NCBI RefSeq assembly: GCF_000972845.2
Contig: NC_040016.1
Coordinates: 20,674,005 to 20,738,004, forward strand
Direction: 5' to 3'
Source: Larimichthys crocea
Taxonomy: Eukaryota; Chordata; Actinopteri; Sciaenidae
DNA: 64,000 bases
The notes under the pieces are model-generated. The model searched no databases and was not told the origin of the DNA. It saw only the letters and a program-made list of their open reading frames with translations. The position numbers and the translations under genes were made by a program. The stretch's first letter is position 1. Each line of letters opens with the position of its first letter. Below are positions 1 through 11,885 of this stretch, piece after piece.

Positions 1-336
1 TTTTAGCAGGTGCTGATCAGACTCGTATGTCTGGGGTTTTCAGAAATGTTATATTCATTGACCCAGTTGCCATTGATCTAGCCATTAAGTCATGGAGAAA
101 ACAAGGACACCAGAAGGAAAAAAACTGGCATAGAGAGATGATCGCCTTTGATTTATCAGATGATATTTCTCTTTAATGTCTGAAATGGTCGTGGACTCCT
201 GGACTCACTGTGGATCTATAAAGAGGACTGGATACAGCGCTCAGTGACGCATGAAGCCAAAAAAGTTTGATTTCCAGGAACAAAATTACCTGGATCTTCC
301 GCATATTGCCCCTCCACATTCAGGGTCCCCGTAGAG

Positions 337-886
337 CAGTGGTCCCCAACCTTTTCTGCGCCAGGCCGGTTCTCCTGTCGGACAATATTTTCACGGACCG
401 ACCTTCAAGTGTGGGGGGTAAATACAACGAAATAAAATGATGCAACCCGGCATAAAAACAAAATATAAAGTGCATAACAACTACAACTTACCCTTAGCCT
501 TAAATTGTGGAAGCCCTCGACTTGTTTCTCCACAATGAAAAACAGGTACCCATCTAGGAGTATGGGAGACAATGACACTTGAAGTGTGTTCCTTATGTCC
601 AGTCTATTCCGTAATTTAGTTTTGGTCGCTGAAGAAGCTTTTCAAAGATGATTTTTACAAATTTTTTGTGAGCTTTGAGGGCTTAACTGGGGTAACGTAT
701 CACGTTTCCGAGAGGAGCGTCTTGACCTGTCTTAACCTGTGTCAAGAGGCACAGACGGATGTAATTGGGAAAGAATCCGGCCATTTTTCAAAATAAAACT
801 ATAAAATATATATATGTCTGTGCGGCCTGGTACTAAATAACCCACGGACCGGTACCGGTCTGCGGCCCGGTGGTTGGGGATCGCTG
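337..886. mobile_element. non-autonomous hAT element, 550 bp
   Basis: The ends are CAGTGGTCCCCAACC and GGTTGGGGATCGCTG, imperfect terminal inverted repeats of the hAT type. A perfect 8-bp target-site duplication CCGTAGAG lies at 329-336 and 887-894, as expected for hAT insertion. No transposase frame is visible inside. It is the same family as 38760-39209, sharing the block around TGGGGGGTAAATAC and the segment near the 3' end with GGCACAGACGGATGTAATTG. Confidence 0.93.
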
Positions 887-1319
887 CCGTAGAGCAACTA
901 TATTCTGCTGCCCAAGCCGCCTAACGGATCAGATTCTGATGTGATGTTTAAAAAAATGTATTCCTCGTTTTACAGCGGCTTCTTTCACAATGTAAGCTTA
1001 TGGGGAAACGTCTTTAGGGACCTCTGTGAGTCATGTGAAAGACGCTATTGTTGTTCATTACACAGTTTGTCCACGATGTCGAAGAAGCTTCAAAACCCGA
1101 CGCTCTTCCTCTGGGATTAGTGTTGCCGCTGAGCACGAAGCTGTGTCGTGAGAAACCGTCCAGTCAAGTAGATGGTCTGACTGTCTGAACTGAAGCTTTG
1201 AAACTGAAATCCATAAGAAAAACACTCTGGACCTCCCATGTACGTTTATTCAAAGCTCTCTAACATTTGAAATATTTGCCCCTAAAGCATGTACACATGC
1301 ATGTAGGGGCAAATAAGCT

Positions 1320-1720
1320 CATACTTTTGTCTCTTCCCTTCCATTATCGTCACAGTTATCATATAATCCTCTTTTCTCGCCTCACCTCCACAATATTGAC
1401 GTGGTTGATACGGTTGTCATAGAGCGTAACCCACACTCGACAGCTTGTAGATCTGACAAGATTGGATTGGCACCATCGCTCTTCTCCGTCTCTCTCTCTC
1501 TTCACCTCAATTTAGACTCCGTTGTCATATAGTCCATAGTCCTGACAGTTTGTAGATCTCGGGGGTTGAGGCATGATTGAATTGGAATGAGCGCTTTGTT
1601 AACTTCTTCATCTCTTCCATTGACGTGGAACGATATAATCTTCACCCTTCACAATTTATAGATGTAACAAGATTAGACGGGCATGAGTATTTTTTATTAT
1701 TTTTCTTATATACCTCTCAT
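1320..1720 (+). repeat. degenerate tandem repeat, about 105-bp period
   Basis: GTTGTCATA recurs at about 1413 and 1521, and CAG(C/T)TTGTAGATCT at about 1440 and 1547. A third weaker copy has CAATTTATAGATGTAACAAG near 1650. AAGATTGGATTGG, GATTGAATTGG and AAGATTAGACGGG follow in the three copies. Pyrimidine-rich segments separate them. The copies are diverged, so the array is old. Confidence 0.55.
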
Positions 1721-2246
1721 CACTCGCTTATAGACATAATAATCTCAGTCTGTATTCTTGAGAGTTCATAAATTGGATGGCAAAGCTTGTTGTAATGCAC
1801 ACACATCACAAAATAATAACACCCACACATGCAAACTGACCCCAGAGAATATAGAGGAAATGAAATAAGCTGCTCGTTCCTGTAATGTAAATGTTTTTTA
1901 TCATGTCGATACTTCACATGTTTCCTGTAGTGCAGTCTAAAGGTCACGTATGTGAATACAAAGAGCTGGAAATGGTAAATATGGAATATGTTAAAAGCCT
2001 ATTACTATCTAGATATTGGTTTTTGATGTGGTTATATACAGTTGCTGAGCTTGACTGGCACACACTCATAAATACACACCTCTGGTATTCAGAGCTCTGG
2101 CTAGCATTTTTCAAAATAACAATAAAGAGGAGGAAAAAAAAAAAAAAAATGCCACCGCAGTAAATTTACTTCACTGTTCCGCAAAACCTGCAAATCGTCA
2201 AAAGAAAAGATGCTTTTTGGCTTTCGCTACACTCCCTGGTTGGCCC

Positions 2247-2247
<1 letters not shown>

Positions 2248-2285
<38 letters not shown>

Positions 2286-2286
2286 A
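2248..2286 (+). repeat. (CA)n microsatellite
   Basis: Perfect CA dinucleotide run of about 35 bp with a short imperfect tail. Confidence 0.95.
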
Positions 2287-3429
2287 CCACAATAGATATA
2301 ATAATAGATCTCAGACCTCGTATGACCGTTCAAACCCCAGGCTGAGCGAGACAAACTCACATAAGCAGCAAACATCAAACATCTAAGCCAGACGATGTTT
2401 TCAGCGCCCATCAACAAGGCAACAATCTGAAATGTGAAAAATGATCAGAGAGCGAGAGAGAGAGAGAAAAGTGGGAAGTAAGAGTGAGGACGGGGGAGAG
2501 TGAAGACAGACAGAAAAAATACACAGAGAGAGAAAGTTGGAGGATGATTGAGAGAAAATTATTAATAAACTGAGAAAAATCAGTTTTCTTGAGCATCACA
2601 AGAAAGCCTAATCAAAGAAAAGAGTGTGTGTGAACTGATGTGTGTGTATGTACAGGGCTCTACTTGTCACATGTATGCTGTGCGACACACAGAAAACAAA
2701 ACCCAAACTATATATGGTCAGTTACAGGAAGTTTGGCGTTTCCTTTCATTAGAAACTGTAAAGTGAAAGTGGGATAACGCCTGTGACAGGAGGCACACGA
2801 AGACTGAGGGACTATATTGGCAGTAGAATACAAAGAAAAGACTTCAGAGAGCCATGTAAATGGAAAAAAAAGACACAAAAGAGAGTGACAAAGGCAGATG
2901 GATACAAAGATAGATGATGGAGACAGAAAGTTTGAAAGAAAAAGGAGGCGAGAACAGAGACAAACTCTCAGACCGACACAAAGGCAGAAAGAGTTTTCCT
3001 TAAAGACTTTTTTTGTTACCAGCTTATCCATTCGAAAAAAAAAAGCAATTTCAAGGACGGACAGCTTGGAAATGTGTAACATCTCTTGGGGAGCGTCATT
3101 AAATTTAAAGCCATACTAAGTTTCTGTGACCTGTAGGTGGCAGAAAATAACATCCCTAAGATTTCACTAAAGTACGACAAAGAGAACAGACGTACACATC
3201 GTTGAAGTTGTTTTCACTGACTAGCTGGCTTGCCTTATTCACTAGATGCCCATTGACTTCAGGTATCTGGATCTTATACAGCACATCAGAGGATCTGAAA
3301 CGCATTTTAACATGATTCCTGGAAACAGCTTTCCATGGTTTTAAATGGGGGTTGTTGCGAGAAAAAACTGATCTAAGGAGGAATGTTGGAACAGGGACCT
3401 GAAGCCAACAGCACCGTACAAGAAGAAGA

Positions 3430-3669
3430 TATACTTTATTAATCATCTCAATGGGGAAATTATTTTTTCACTAAGTTTTTGCATTTTTAACCCCAAACAC
3501 ACATATACAGTACGAGTTCAGGGGGTTCGGTGCCTTGCTCAAGGTAGGTGAGCTGACACCTCTCCAGCTACCAGTCCACTCTCCATATTTTGGGTCCATG
3601 CTGGACTTGAACCAGCCACCCTCCGGTTCCCAAGCCAAGTCTCTATGGACTGAGCTACTGCCGCCCCCC
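3430..3669 (-). mobile_element. tRNA-derived SINE with LINE-like tail
   Basis: On the minus strand, GCAGTAGCTCAGTCCATAGA (A box) and GGTTCAAGTCC (B box; + strand 3603-3613) are followed by AGCATGGACCCAAAATATGG, the TTGAGCAAGGCACC segment, and a tail TTCCCCATTGAG-ATTAATAAAGTATAT. That tail resembles the 3' end of fish L2-type LINEs, which would have supplied the retrotransposition machinery (known for this SINE type; inferred here). Confidence 0.85.
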
Positions 3670-4782
3670 ATTCACACGCACTGTCCTCAAACACTTTTAA
3701 TATTATCAAAAATGCTTGACAGCAAGCTATACCGTCACATATAGATTCTTTTTTCGAGTTTTGAGAATTTTTGGAGAAGATGACCACGATCAAACTTCCT
3801 GCACCTGCCTCACAGTACAAATAGTCAACAGACAATTTTGGAACTGTGTCACCTGCAATCAGATGTACTGTTTTAATATAAAGTTGGGCTGGTGCAGTAA
3901 AGAGAAGCTACCCTTACTTCCCATGTCTCTGAATTAAGAACAAAACAGTGCAGCAGGAGAATTTTTGATGTTGCCAAGCTGATCTAATCGCTCATGGGAT
4001 TCATTTAGCGGGCAGGTTGAATTGTCCTTGTCCATGTGTATGACAAACAAACAGGATTTTCATAACTCTCTTATTCATATTCTTCAATTGCAACATCATT
4101 AAATTGATGGCAGCCATTCTAACTGATGGCAGTCTTATAATTCTAGCTGACGAGAAGCAAACGTGCTTTCTTTGCATTATCGTAGCCAGTTAGTAAAACT
4201 GGTGGAGGACATACAGTATTCATGTTGGATTTGTAGAGCTGCTTGTTTGTAGCTTTATTTCTTTTGGTTTAGCCCAGAATCAATAATACATCAATTAACG
4301 ATGCATGGTGTATCTAGTTTCTTGATAACTGATTTATTATTATTATTATTTAACGCAAAGAGATGGAGAGACAGAAGGACTCAGACGGGAAAGGACAGAG
4401 TCTTAATTCTCTCAGTAATCACTGAGGTTCTGGTCATCTCTTGGAAAAACCCGTCAGACTCTTTGCATGTGTGTGTCCGGCCTGTTTACTTTATACGAGC
4501 GGTCTACTTTCTCCAGTTTTTCTTCCCTCTGGTTCTCCATCATATATTTATTTGGCTGATATTGTCTTTGTGAATGTTTTATTTCTGTATTATGGTAAGA
4601 GGCGGCATTCAGAACCAAGTATAACCCCACCTCTGCAAAACGGCACCAGAATAGCAGCTGTATGCCTCCATGTTATTATTTTTTTGCAGTCGGGGGGATG
4701 ACATAAACATGTTTATTCGTGGTTTGATCAGTGACAGACAATCTCTGTCTAGCCTTTCCGCAAAATTAGACAGAGTAGATGA

Positions 4783-4815
4783 AGATTTAATGATCCCTGA
4801 AGGGAAATTGGGCTG
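4783..4815 (-). mobile_element. LINE/SINE 3' tail fragment (L2-like)
   Basis: On the minus strand this reads CCAATTTCCCTTCAGGGATCATTAAATC, very close to the conserved 3' end of fish L2-like elements and of SINEs that use them. Only the tail is seen. Confidence 0.55.
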
Positions 4816-6922
4816 TTGCAGCTGGTGTGACAAGGAAACCGATAAGAAGAGAATATGAAACGAGTGTTGAAGATAATAAAGAGAGTAATTACTGTAAGAT
4901 GAGAAGAAAACACAGTCTTAAAAACACCAGATAAAGATGAAAAGCTCTCCACTGACAGCTTCACAATTTATGAGTGTCTGATACCTGATATCAATCACTG
5001 TTCGCTTCACACATGGACACACACTGTGTCAAGATCACCCAGACCTCTTTTTGCACAGTGTGACTGCGGTGTGTTACGGCATGCGGTACGTGGACTTTTC
5101 AAACCATGTGCACACTGCACAGGTGTTGTTATTCCGGCTGATTAAACCTCTGCTCCAGTTGAACTTACGCAGAGCTTTCCTGATAATTACGTGTCACCAG
5201 AACTCATCAGATGAATAACAAACGAACAAAGACGTAAATTGTCCTGCCAGCAGCGAGGTGGAAGGTCAGTCACGCCCACGCAAGTCCTGTGAAGAGGTCT
5301 AGTTAGGTAAATGTGAGAACACCCGTGGACCCTGGGTGTGGAAATGTCTTCAAACACACACGTATGGACGATTAGATTGACTCTGATGGGTATGATATGG
5401 TCAGTGGCCTCCTTCAGATGCCGTGCTCCTCAAGCATCAACTTGTTGGCAAGTTGGCAATTATGAGTATGCAACCAGAGACGCTTGCCAGAGAGCGAGGT
5501 CATCTTTTCTCTCTGTTGGTGATGAAGTCTAATTTCATCCATCCACATGATGTTCACAACATTTCCAAATGAGGTTTGTGTTATGGAAGTTTCTATCCTT
5601 AGGTAACACGAGGTCACGTGTGGGCCTTGAGGTCCTCAGCAGTATTAGTTGTTTGGCTTTGGTTGGGAACAGTAGGTGCCAGTCTATCTCAACACTGTGG
5701 TGTCCAGGGTCACAGAGACCTGTTGCTGCCTTCATAGACATAATAGATAGCTTGTTGTTGACGGTCCAATCTGCGTAAACAGACATCTGTGTCTCCAGAC
5801 TAGAACATGCTGACAATAACACCTCCATGGGTAAAGACATTCTCTGTGACTGATTCTGGGCGTGTAGTATTTGTGGTGTTATCTTGGGGTTTAAAGTCGA
5901 TCCACCAGGATGAGTTGGGCAGAATGTGAGACCGACTCAGGCACTTCTGATGAACTTTGAGAGTGTCTCTAATTCTCCTTGGCCAAGCGTCAATAAATAA
6001 TACAGCATAAGACATCAGAGGCTCCTGAACACTTTCTGAACTCCTGACCTCACCATTGACCTTCGACTTCAGCAGTTTCTCCACAACAGTTTGGAGATCA
6101 GAGGCGCGAACATCATGCCCACCTAGTAGACACTACGTGTCGCATTTCATATCAGGTGTAGATTTGAATGCTTCTTTGTAATTGTCTTTGGTTATAAGCA
6201 ACTAGTTGGACTTCTAGTTGGACTTTCGAAATAAGGTTTCTTGTATAATATTTCATAGTTTGTGGGTTTTAATGATTGCAGAGCTGTCAGATTTAAGCAT
6301 AAGATCCACTTGTTAATGATTAGAATAAGTACATAAGTTAGTTACATTGCATAAGTGACATAACTTGCTGGATAACTTAAAAAGAAGCCATGCTTTAGCT
6401 TCATCATTTGAAGCCCTGACCTATAGCTTATCTTATTTGATGACTTTAGAGAGATCTGGCTGCTTCCAGAGGGTTGGACCTGCCGGACTGCTCTGATCCT
6501 GTAGAACTTCAATGATTTCTTTATTATGGCCGCCGTGGTCAGATGATCAGGACACGATCAGTCTCTGCATCTCTGCCTCCATCTATGGATGTCACAGTCA
6601 ATCGCCTGAGGGCGTTTCAGTCCTCTCACATATCATCCTCTCTCTCTCTCCGAGCCGTTTTACGCTTTTCTGTTTGCGAGTGTGTGAATTTCAGATCAGG
6701 CAGTCTTTATTGAGTCTTTTCTCCCGAGTTTTACTTTCCTCTGTCACTTTTTTTCTTGTGCACAAAATCCCCACCACACCTTCTCCTTCAGCATTTTGCA
6801 GGCCTGTGAAGGGCCTGACAGCCAAATGAAATATATACTGTGTTTTTCTCCTCCTAGAGGTTTTTAGGTGGTTTTTGAAGCTAGAGCGAAAGCTAGCCAG
6901 AGATGCAGTTAACTATCCCAGA

Positions 6923-6943
6923 GGTGTGTGTGTGTGTGTGTGT

Positions 6944-6984
<41 letters not shown>

Positions 6985-7631
6985 TGGGAGCTCTGTCACT
7001 TGCAGCATTGATGTTTGCACTGACTGACAATACAGGACCCAAACCATGTTGAAGAAAGCCTCACAGCTCAGCCTGTCTTCACTTTTTCTTCATGTCTCTC
7101 TCTCTCTCTCTCTCTCTCCCTCTCTCTCCCTTCACACACTCCAGACTTTCATTCCTCCTGAGGCGTCTTTGTCCTAAATTCGCCTCTCAGTTTCCATCGA
7201 TGTTATTTTTTTTGATTTGACAGCTTGACAGTAAAACATGTTTGAACTGCAGTGAACGTCTTACGTTGTATTTTGACATCTTTCTCCTGTGTGTGTGCGT
7301 GTGTGTGTGTGTGTGTGTGTGCTTGTGTGTGTGTGTGTGTGAGCGTCTGCTCGTCAGCGCTGCCTCTTATTTTCCCTTCGAGAGGCTGAAAACAAATCAG
7401 CACTAATCAGAGAGCGCCTCACCATTCAGCTGTGACACATATTTAACACACACATATATACACTTTGTAACCAACTCAAACATACAGTACACACACACAC
7501 TCTCTCTCTTTCTCACACACACACACACACACGCAATCATGCCTAGTTTGAAGCTGCCATCAGTAATAGACTTCTGAATTATAGCATGTCACAGCCGGAT
7601 AGCATTAATCGTGTGTGTGTGTGTGTGTGTG
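6923..7631 (+). repeat. cluster of (GT)n, (TC)n and (CA)n microsatellites
   Basis: Five runs fall within 710 bp: (GT)n at 6923-6982, (TC)n at 7093-7130, (GT)n at 7289-7341, a mixed CA/TC run at 7488-7532 and (GT)n at 7611-7631. Unique sequence lies between them. Confidence 0.95.
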
Positions 7632-8352
7632 AAGTGGCTGCTGATGGGGACAGAGGTTAAATATCCCGTCCTCTTTTTTTGGTCGCTGGTGGTGATTCGA
7701 GGGCCCTTGTCGAGGCCGACTTGATTGCATTTGTGATTTGTGGGCGGGCGGGGAAGCGGCGAGGGTTGAGTTGAAGAGATGACAAATGGTGCAAAGCGAT
7801 AATAACGTCTGACAGGGTGACAGACAGCCGCTGTGTAAATACCTACATGCAGTGTTAACGGAGAGAAAAGCTGCGGCTGCTTCAGGGCTTCTTGGATTCG
7901 AGTGTAAAGAAGAAGCTGCTCTGCTGTTCCGCTGACAGACAGACACGAGCGGCCGTCTTTGAGAAGACTCCAACATGTTATCCGCAGAATGCAGAATAGA
8001 GTTTGTTTACGGCGGGAAAAGCTTTCTGATTTAATTTGCAGTCGGCTGGAAAGGGATCAAGTCTGTTAAGGCAAAAGATGAATGAATTAAAAGTTCTATA
8101 TTATCTTGAAGCGAATGTGTTTTCGTGCAGCGGGCGAAAACAAACGCTGCAAGCTAAACCTGGGTGTGCCAAGCGGTCCGAGTCATGACGAGCCCGATAT
8201 TTAAATGCTTTATTAAGAAAGCAGCAGCCCTAAGCAAAGTAAGTTTAACACGAATAATGAAATATCAATGCGAGTGTTGTCTGTGGTCTGCATCCGGTGC
8301 TTCTTTGTTCATGTGGAGAAAGGGTGAGTTAGGATGAGAGAAAGAAAACAAG

Positions 8353-8504
8353 CTTTTTATTTGACAGAGACAACTTAAGAGTGACAGGAATGTGGGGAGA
8401 GAGAGAGGGGGGATGACATGTGGGAAGGAGCCACAGGTCGGATTCGAACCCTGGGCTGCCACGGCAAGGACTGAGCCTTCGCACCAACTGAGCTAAACCA
8501 CCCC
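8353..8504 (-). mobile_element. tRNA-derived SINE, second family
   Basis: Read on the minus strand, it begins GGGGTGGTTTAGCTCAGTTG (A box) and carries GGTTCGAATCC (B box). Next come CCCACATGTCATCCCCC and a CTGTCACTCTTAAG-like body, ending TCTGTCAAATAAAAA. The body differs from the SINE at 14896-15090, so it is a separate family. No clear flanking duplication was seen. Confidence 0.85.
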
Positions 8505-9319
8505 AAGGTGGAGGAACTTTAACATTATGTTGATAAAGATTGAGTCTGAATTCATATTTGAAGTCATATGGCACAAAAATATGTTGTCCGCACCCAAAGC
8601 GAGCCTTACATTTGAATTCAGACGTCATGAGTGGCTGTTGCAATGTTGCAGATGATTCGGCTGTTTCATTGGCAGCATTTTTTTTTATTTGTTTACCATA
8701 TAATAATGAAGAATAAAGTACAATCCAGAATCATGTTTAGAAAATATGTCAGGGTTGCAAATATTTGGACAGCAGTGTTGATCCACTCACAACTTAGAAG
8801 TATGGAAGCCCTGAGAGGAAATTTTTTTAAATTAAAACAGAACTTCTTTTAGGATAAGCGAGGGTGATTTTGAACCGTGGCTCCTTTCTGAACATGGTTC
8901 TGAGAAACATGGAGCTGTCAGTCTCCTTCAGAATTGAGCCGTTCGAGCAGAGTTATACATCCAGGGAGCGAGTGTGAGATGAAGATAGATGGATTACCGG
9001 CGTGGTAAAGTCCCTTTGTACCTTCGACTAGAGCAGATAGAGCTGTCAGTGACAGACGCAGCAGGAGATAAGAGGAACGGGATGAAGGGAGAGGAAAAGG
9101 ATGGCAGGATGAGTGGGGGGACGAAGGAGGGGGGGATGAATGGATAGTTACATACAGCAGAGGAAGAAGGTATGCCATGGTAATGGGATTATTTGACACC
9201 AGTCAGGAATATCACGGGAATATTTTGAGGAATTTTTAAGAGATGCTTTCCAAAACAAAGAAATCAGACATTTTTCAGTATGTTTTTAACCTCTCGTATT
9301 TTTGGAAAATATGGTTTAA

Positions 9320-9923
9320 AGGTCCAGTATGTAGGATTAAGTGGCATCTAGCATGAGGTTGCAGACTTCGGTACACAAAACCCTTTGCACCCTCAAGGTG
9401 TGTGTGGATTAGGTGCATCATCCACACCTCTTTTTGGCCTGTAGGTAAATTGGAGCAGGTCCAATTTGTCCTGGACACGTGTCAAAAGTTCCTTCACGAT
9501 CTTCTCAAATGACTCCATAATAAGCGTGGGAACAATGTGGAGATAAAGAGACATAGAAAATAAAAAATGAAATGTCAGTATACGGACTCCAATGCCGCCC
9601 TTTTCCCGTCCTTTATACCTCTGAAGAATGTCAGGATCAACTCTGCTCTGCCCAGAACAACTCTATTAAAAACTGACAGCTCCGCACTAGAATCATGGAT
9701 ATTTATCATGAATACAATTATAAAAAGTGTTGAGTTCGTTGGAGAGGACAAGGTTTGGCATGCTATTGAGAAAAACTGGACATTTCTTGGACCGCATCCC
9801 CATCATGGCTTTCACACCCTCCCCATGCAGGCCGTGAACTGCCTGTGCTCAGCATCCGCTCCGCTTTGTCCTTGTAGCGTATAACGTCCTTCTAGATCTC
9901 ACTAAATCTGACGCGCTGGACCT
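9320..9923. mobile_element. AGGTCCAG-ended MITE flanked by TTAA
   Basis: The element starts AGGTCCAGTATGTAGGATT and ends CGCTGGACCT, flanked by TTAA at 9316-9319 and 9924-9927. Short inverted ends plus a TTAA duplication suggest a piggyBac-type origin; this is inference from the ends alone. Related fragments begin at 31803 and about 35875. Confidence 0.7.
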
Positions 9924-11188
9924 TTAATACACTGCTTCTGCTTCTTCCCTTCCATTATAGCACATCTTCTATCACTGCTGACGGGATGGGAGTTGCTCCG
10001 TAAGACTGAACGTGACTTTTCTGATGTTTGCTCTCGCTGTGATTGTCTTTTTATAACCTGGTTCCTCTTCAGCACCTCCCTTTATGGACGCTATAATTTC
10101 TTTCTTTGGTTCATACATCCTTATAGAGACAATCAGACTGGCTCTAGATGTGAAGCCTGAAAACAACTTGTTTGTGTTTGCAGTCTGGACAGGTTGTAGC
10201 CATTCACGAACATTATGATGAAGAAATGCTGCACACTCCAACAGGCTGATGAATTGAAATTGCTCTCTGAAGGCAACATATAAACTCGGGTATGACTCTG
10301 GAATTTATTATTTATATACTGTAGCCTGTTTGAGTGTAATTTACTGGTGGTAAAAGTCCAAACAGACCATTAATAATATTAATATCAATAGACCTGCTGC
10401 GTCTGTGTGTGTGTCTTCTCATTTTTCTCATTTTAGACTCTGTCCTCTTCGCACACAAACACAAACATAATATGCATGAGCGTGTGTGTGAGTCTGTCTG
10501 TGTTGTTTTTCCAAAGAGAACCAAGCAAACAGCAGATTGAATGAATAACGCACCACACAACACACTCACACGATTTATCAGGGGGAGCAATAAATGCCCA
10601 TTTTTAAGACCAAGCCACCATATAAAAGCCTTGGATCACAGACGTAATGGGTCCCTGTAGGCCAGTGATAACTCTCTCTGTTTATATGTGAGTGTGTGTG
10701 AAAGAGAGAGAGAGGGGGAGAGACTGAATGGGACTAACACTGAGAGAAAGGCAATAATGTCTGAAAATGACAGACAACCTGGAAGAAAAAAGGGGGGTTG
10801 ATGACCACGAGGAGAGAGAAAGAAGCACAAAGACATCACCGACAGCCGACACTTTCATTTTCCATCTCTGCCAGCTCCATCTAATCTGAGCCCCTGATGC
10901 GTTTCTTTCTTCATCTGCAGTTAGTGGTTAGATTATATATCCTACACCCAGCTGTGGGCTCCATATTACTCTGTGTGTGTGTGTTTGTGTGTCCCTACCT
11001 GCTTGTGTTTCTTCACAACGCCACCGAAAGTATCTGGAAAATTCTCCTTCAGTCTGCTGCAGCCTAAAGAGCCGCGAACGTTAGCTGCTGTTGTGTGCTC
11101 ATAAATGCTCATAAAGGCCTGAACGTAAATTTTGTGACTGCAGGTGTTTTTAAAGAAAACTCTTGAATAAGGAAGACTGGATTCAAAG

Positions 11189-11678
11189 TAGGGCTGCCAC
11201 AAACGATTATTTTTATAGTCGACTAATCAATCACCGATTATTTTTTCGATTAGTCGACTAATCGGATCATACGTAAATTGATTGTCTCGGAGAGGGGCGG
11301 GCGCTGTAAAGCTCGCGGACGGAGCCGTGAGCCACCTTCGCCCCAGAGTCTTTCCATGCCGACCCAGAGCGGCCGCGGAGGAAATGCGCCCGGCGGAGGC
11401 CAGTCAGCGCCGAGGAGAGGTCCCACGAGGGGATCCTCCCGCACCGTGCAGCCGTCCCTGACCCGCTGAGTTGAGTCCTCCGAGCAGACTGCGCGGAAGT
11501 TGTGGAAAAATTGCTGCAATTGGTTAAAATTGCAACACCACCCTGAATTCACGGGGATTCACTGAAGTTGCGTTGAAGTTGCAAATCGCAACATTGTGAA
11601 TTCCTGGAGGGTCTGTGTTATGGTATCATTTACAGTACAGTCAGAACTGACGCCGATTACCACTACTGTGCATGTGCG

Positions 11679-11732
<54 letters not shown>

Positions 11733-11885
11733 ACAGAAAGGCAGACACGGCAGTGGAAGCTGCAGCCGCAGTTTCGAGAGAAAAGCAAAGTAAAAAAAAA
11801 AACGAAGCGTCGATTACTAAATTAGTTTTCAGGGATTTTGTTCGTCGACATAATCGTGACTAATCGACTAATCGTGGCAGCCCTA
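11189..11885. mobile_element. non-autonomous hAT-like element with GC-rich core, 697 bp
   Basis: Ends TAGGGCTGCCACAAACGATT and GACTAATCGTGGCAGCCCTA form terminal inverted repeats. A perfect 8-bp duplication ATTCAAAG flanks it at 11181-11188 and 11886-11893. Subterminal palindromic blocks of the TAGTCGACTAATC type occur at both ends. The centre (about 11280-11480) is strikingly GC-rich compared with the surroundings. A (GT)n run of about 46 bp (11682-11727) lies inside this copy and is absent from the related copy at 59464-60051. Confidence 0.9.

Noticed and set aside
3600..3660. Possible tRNA gene on the minus strand
   Set aside because: Part of a SINE with a LINE-like tail, not a stand-alone tRNA.
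11280..11480. GC-rich block as a CpG-island promoter
   Set aside because: It lies inside a transposon present in a second copy at 59464, so it is a repeat core rather than a gene promoter.
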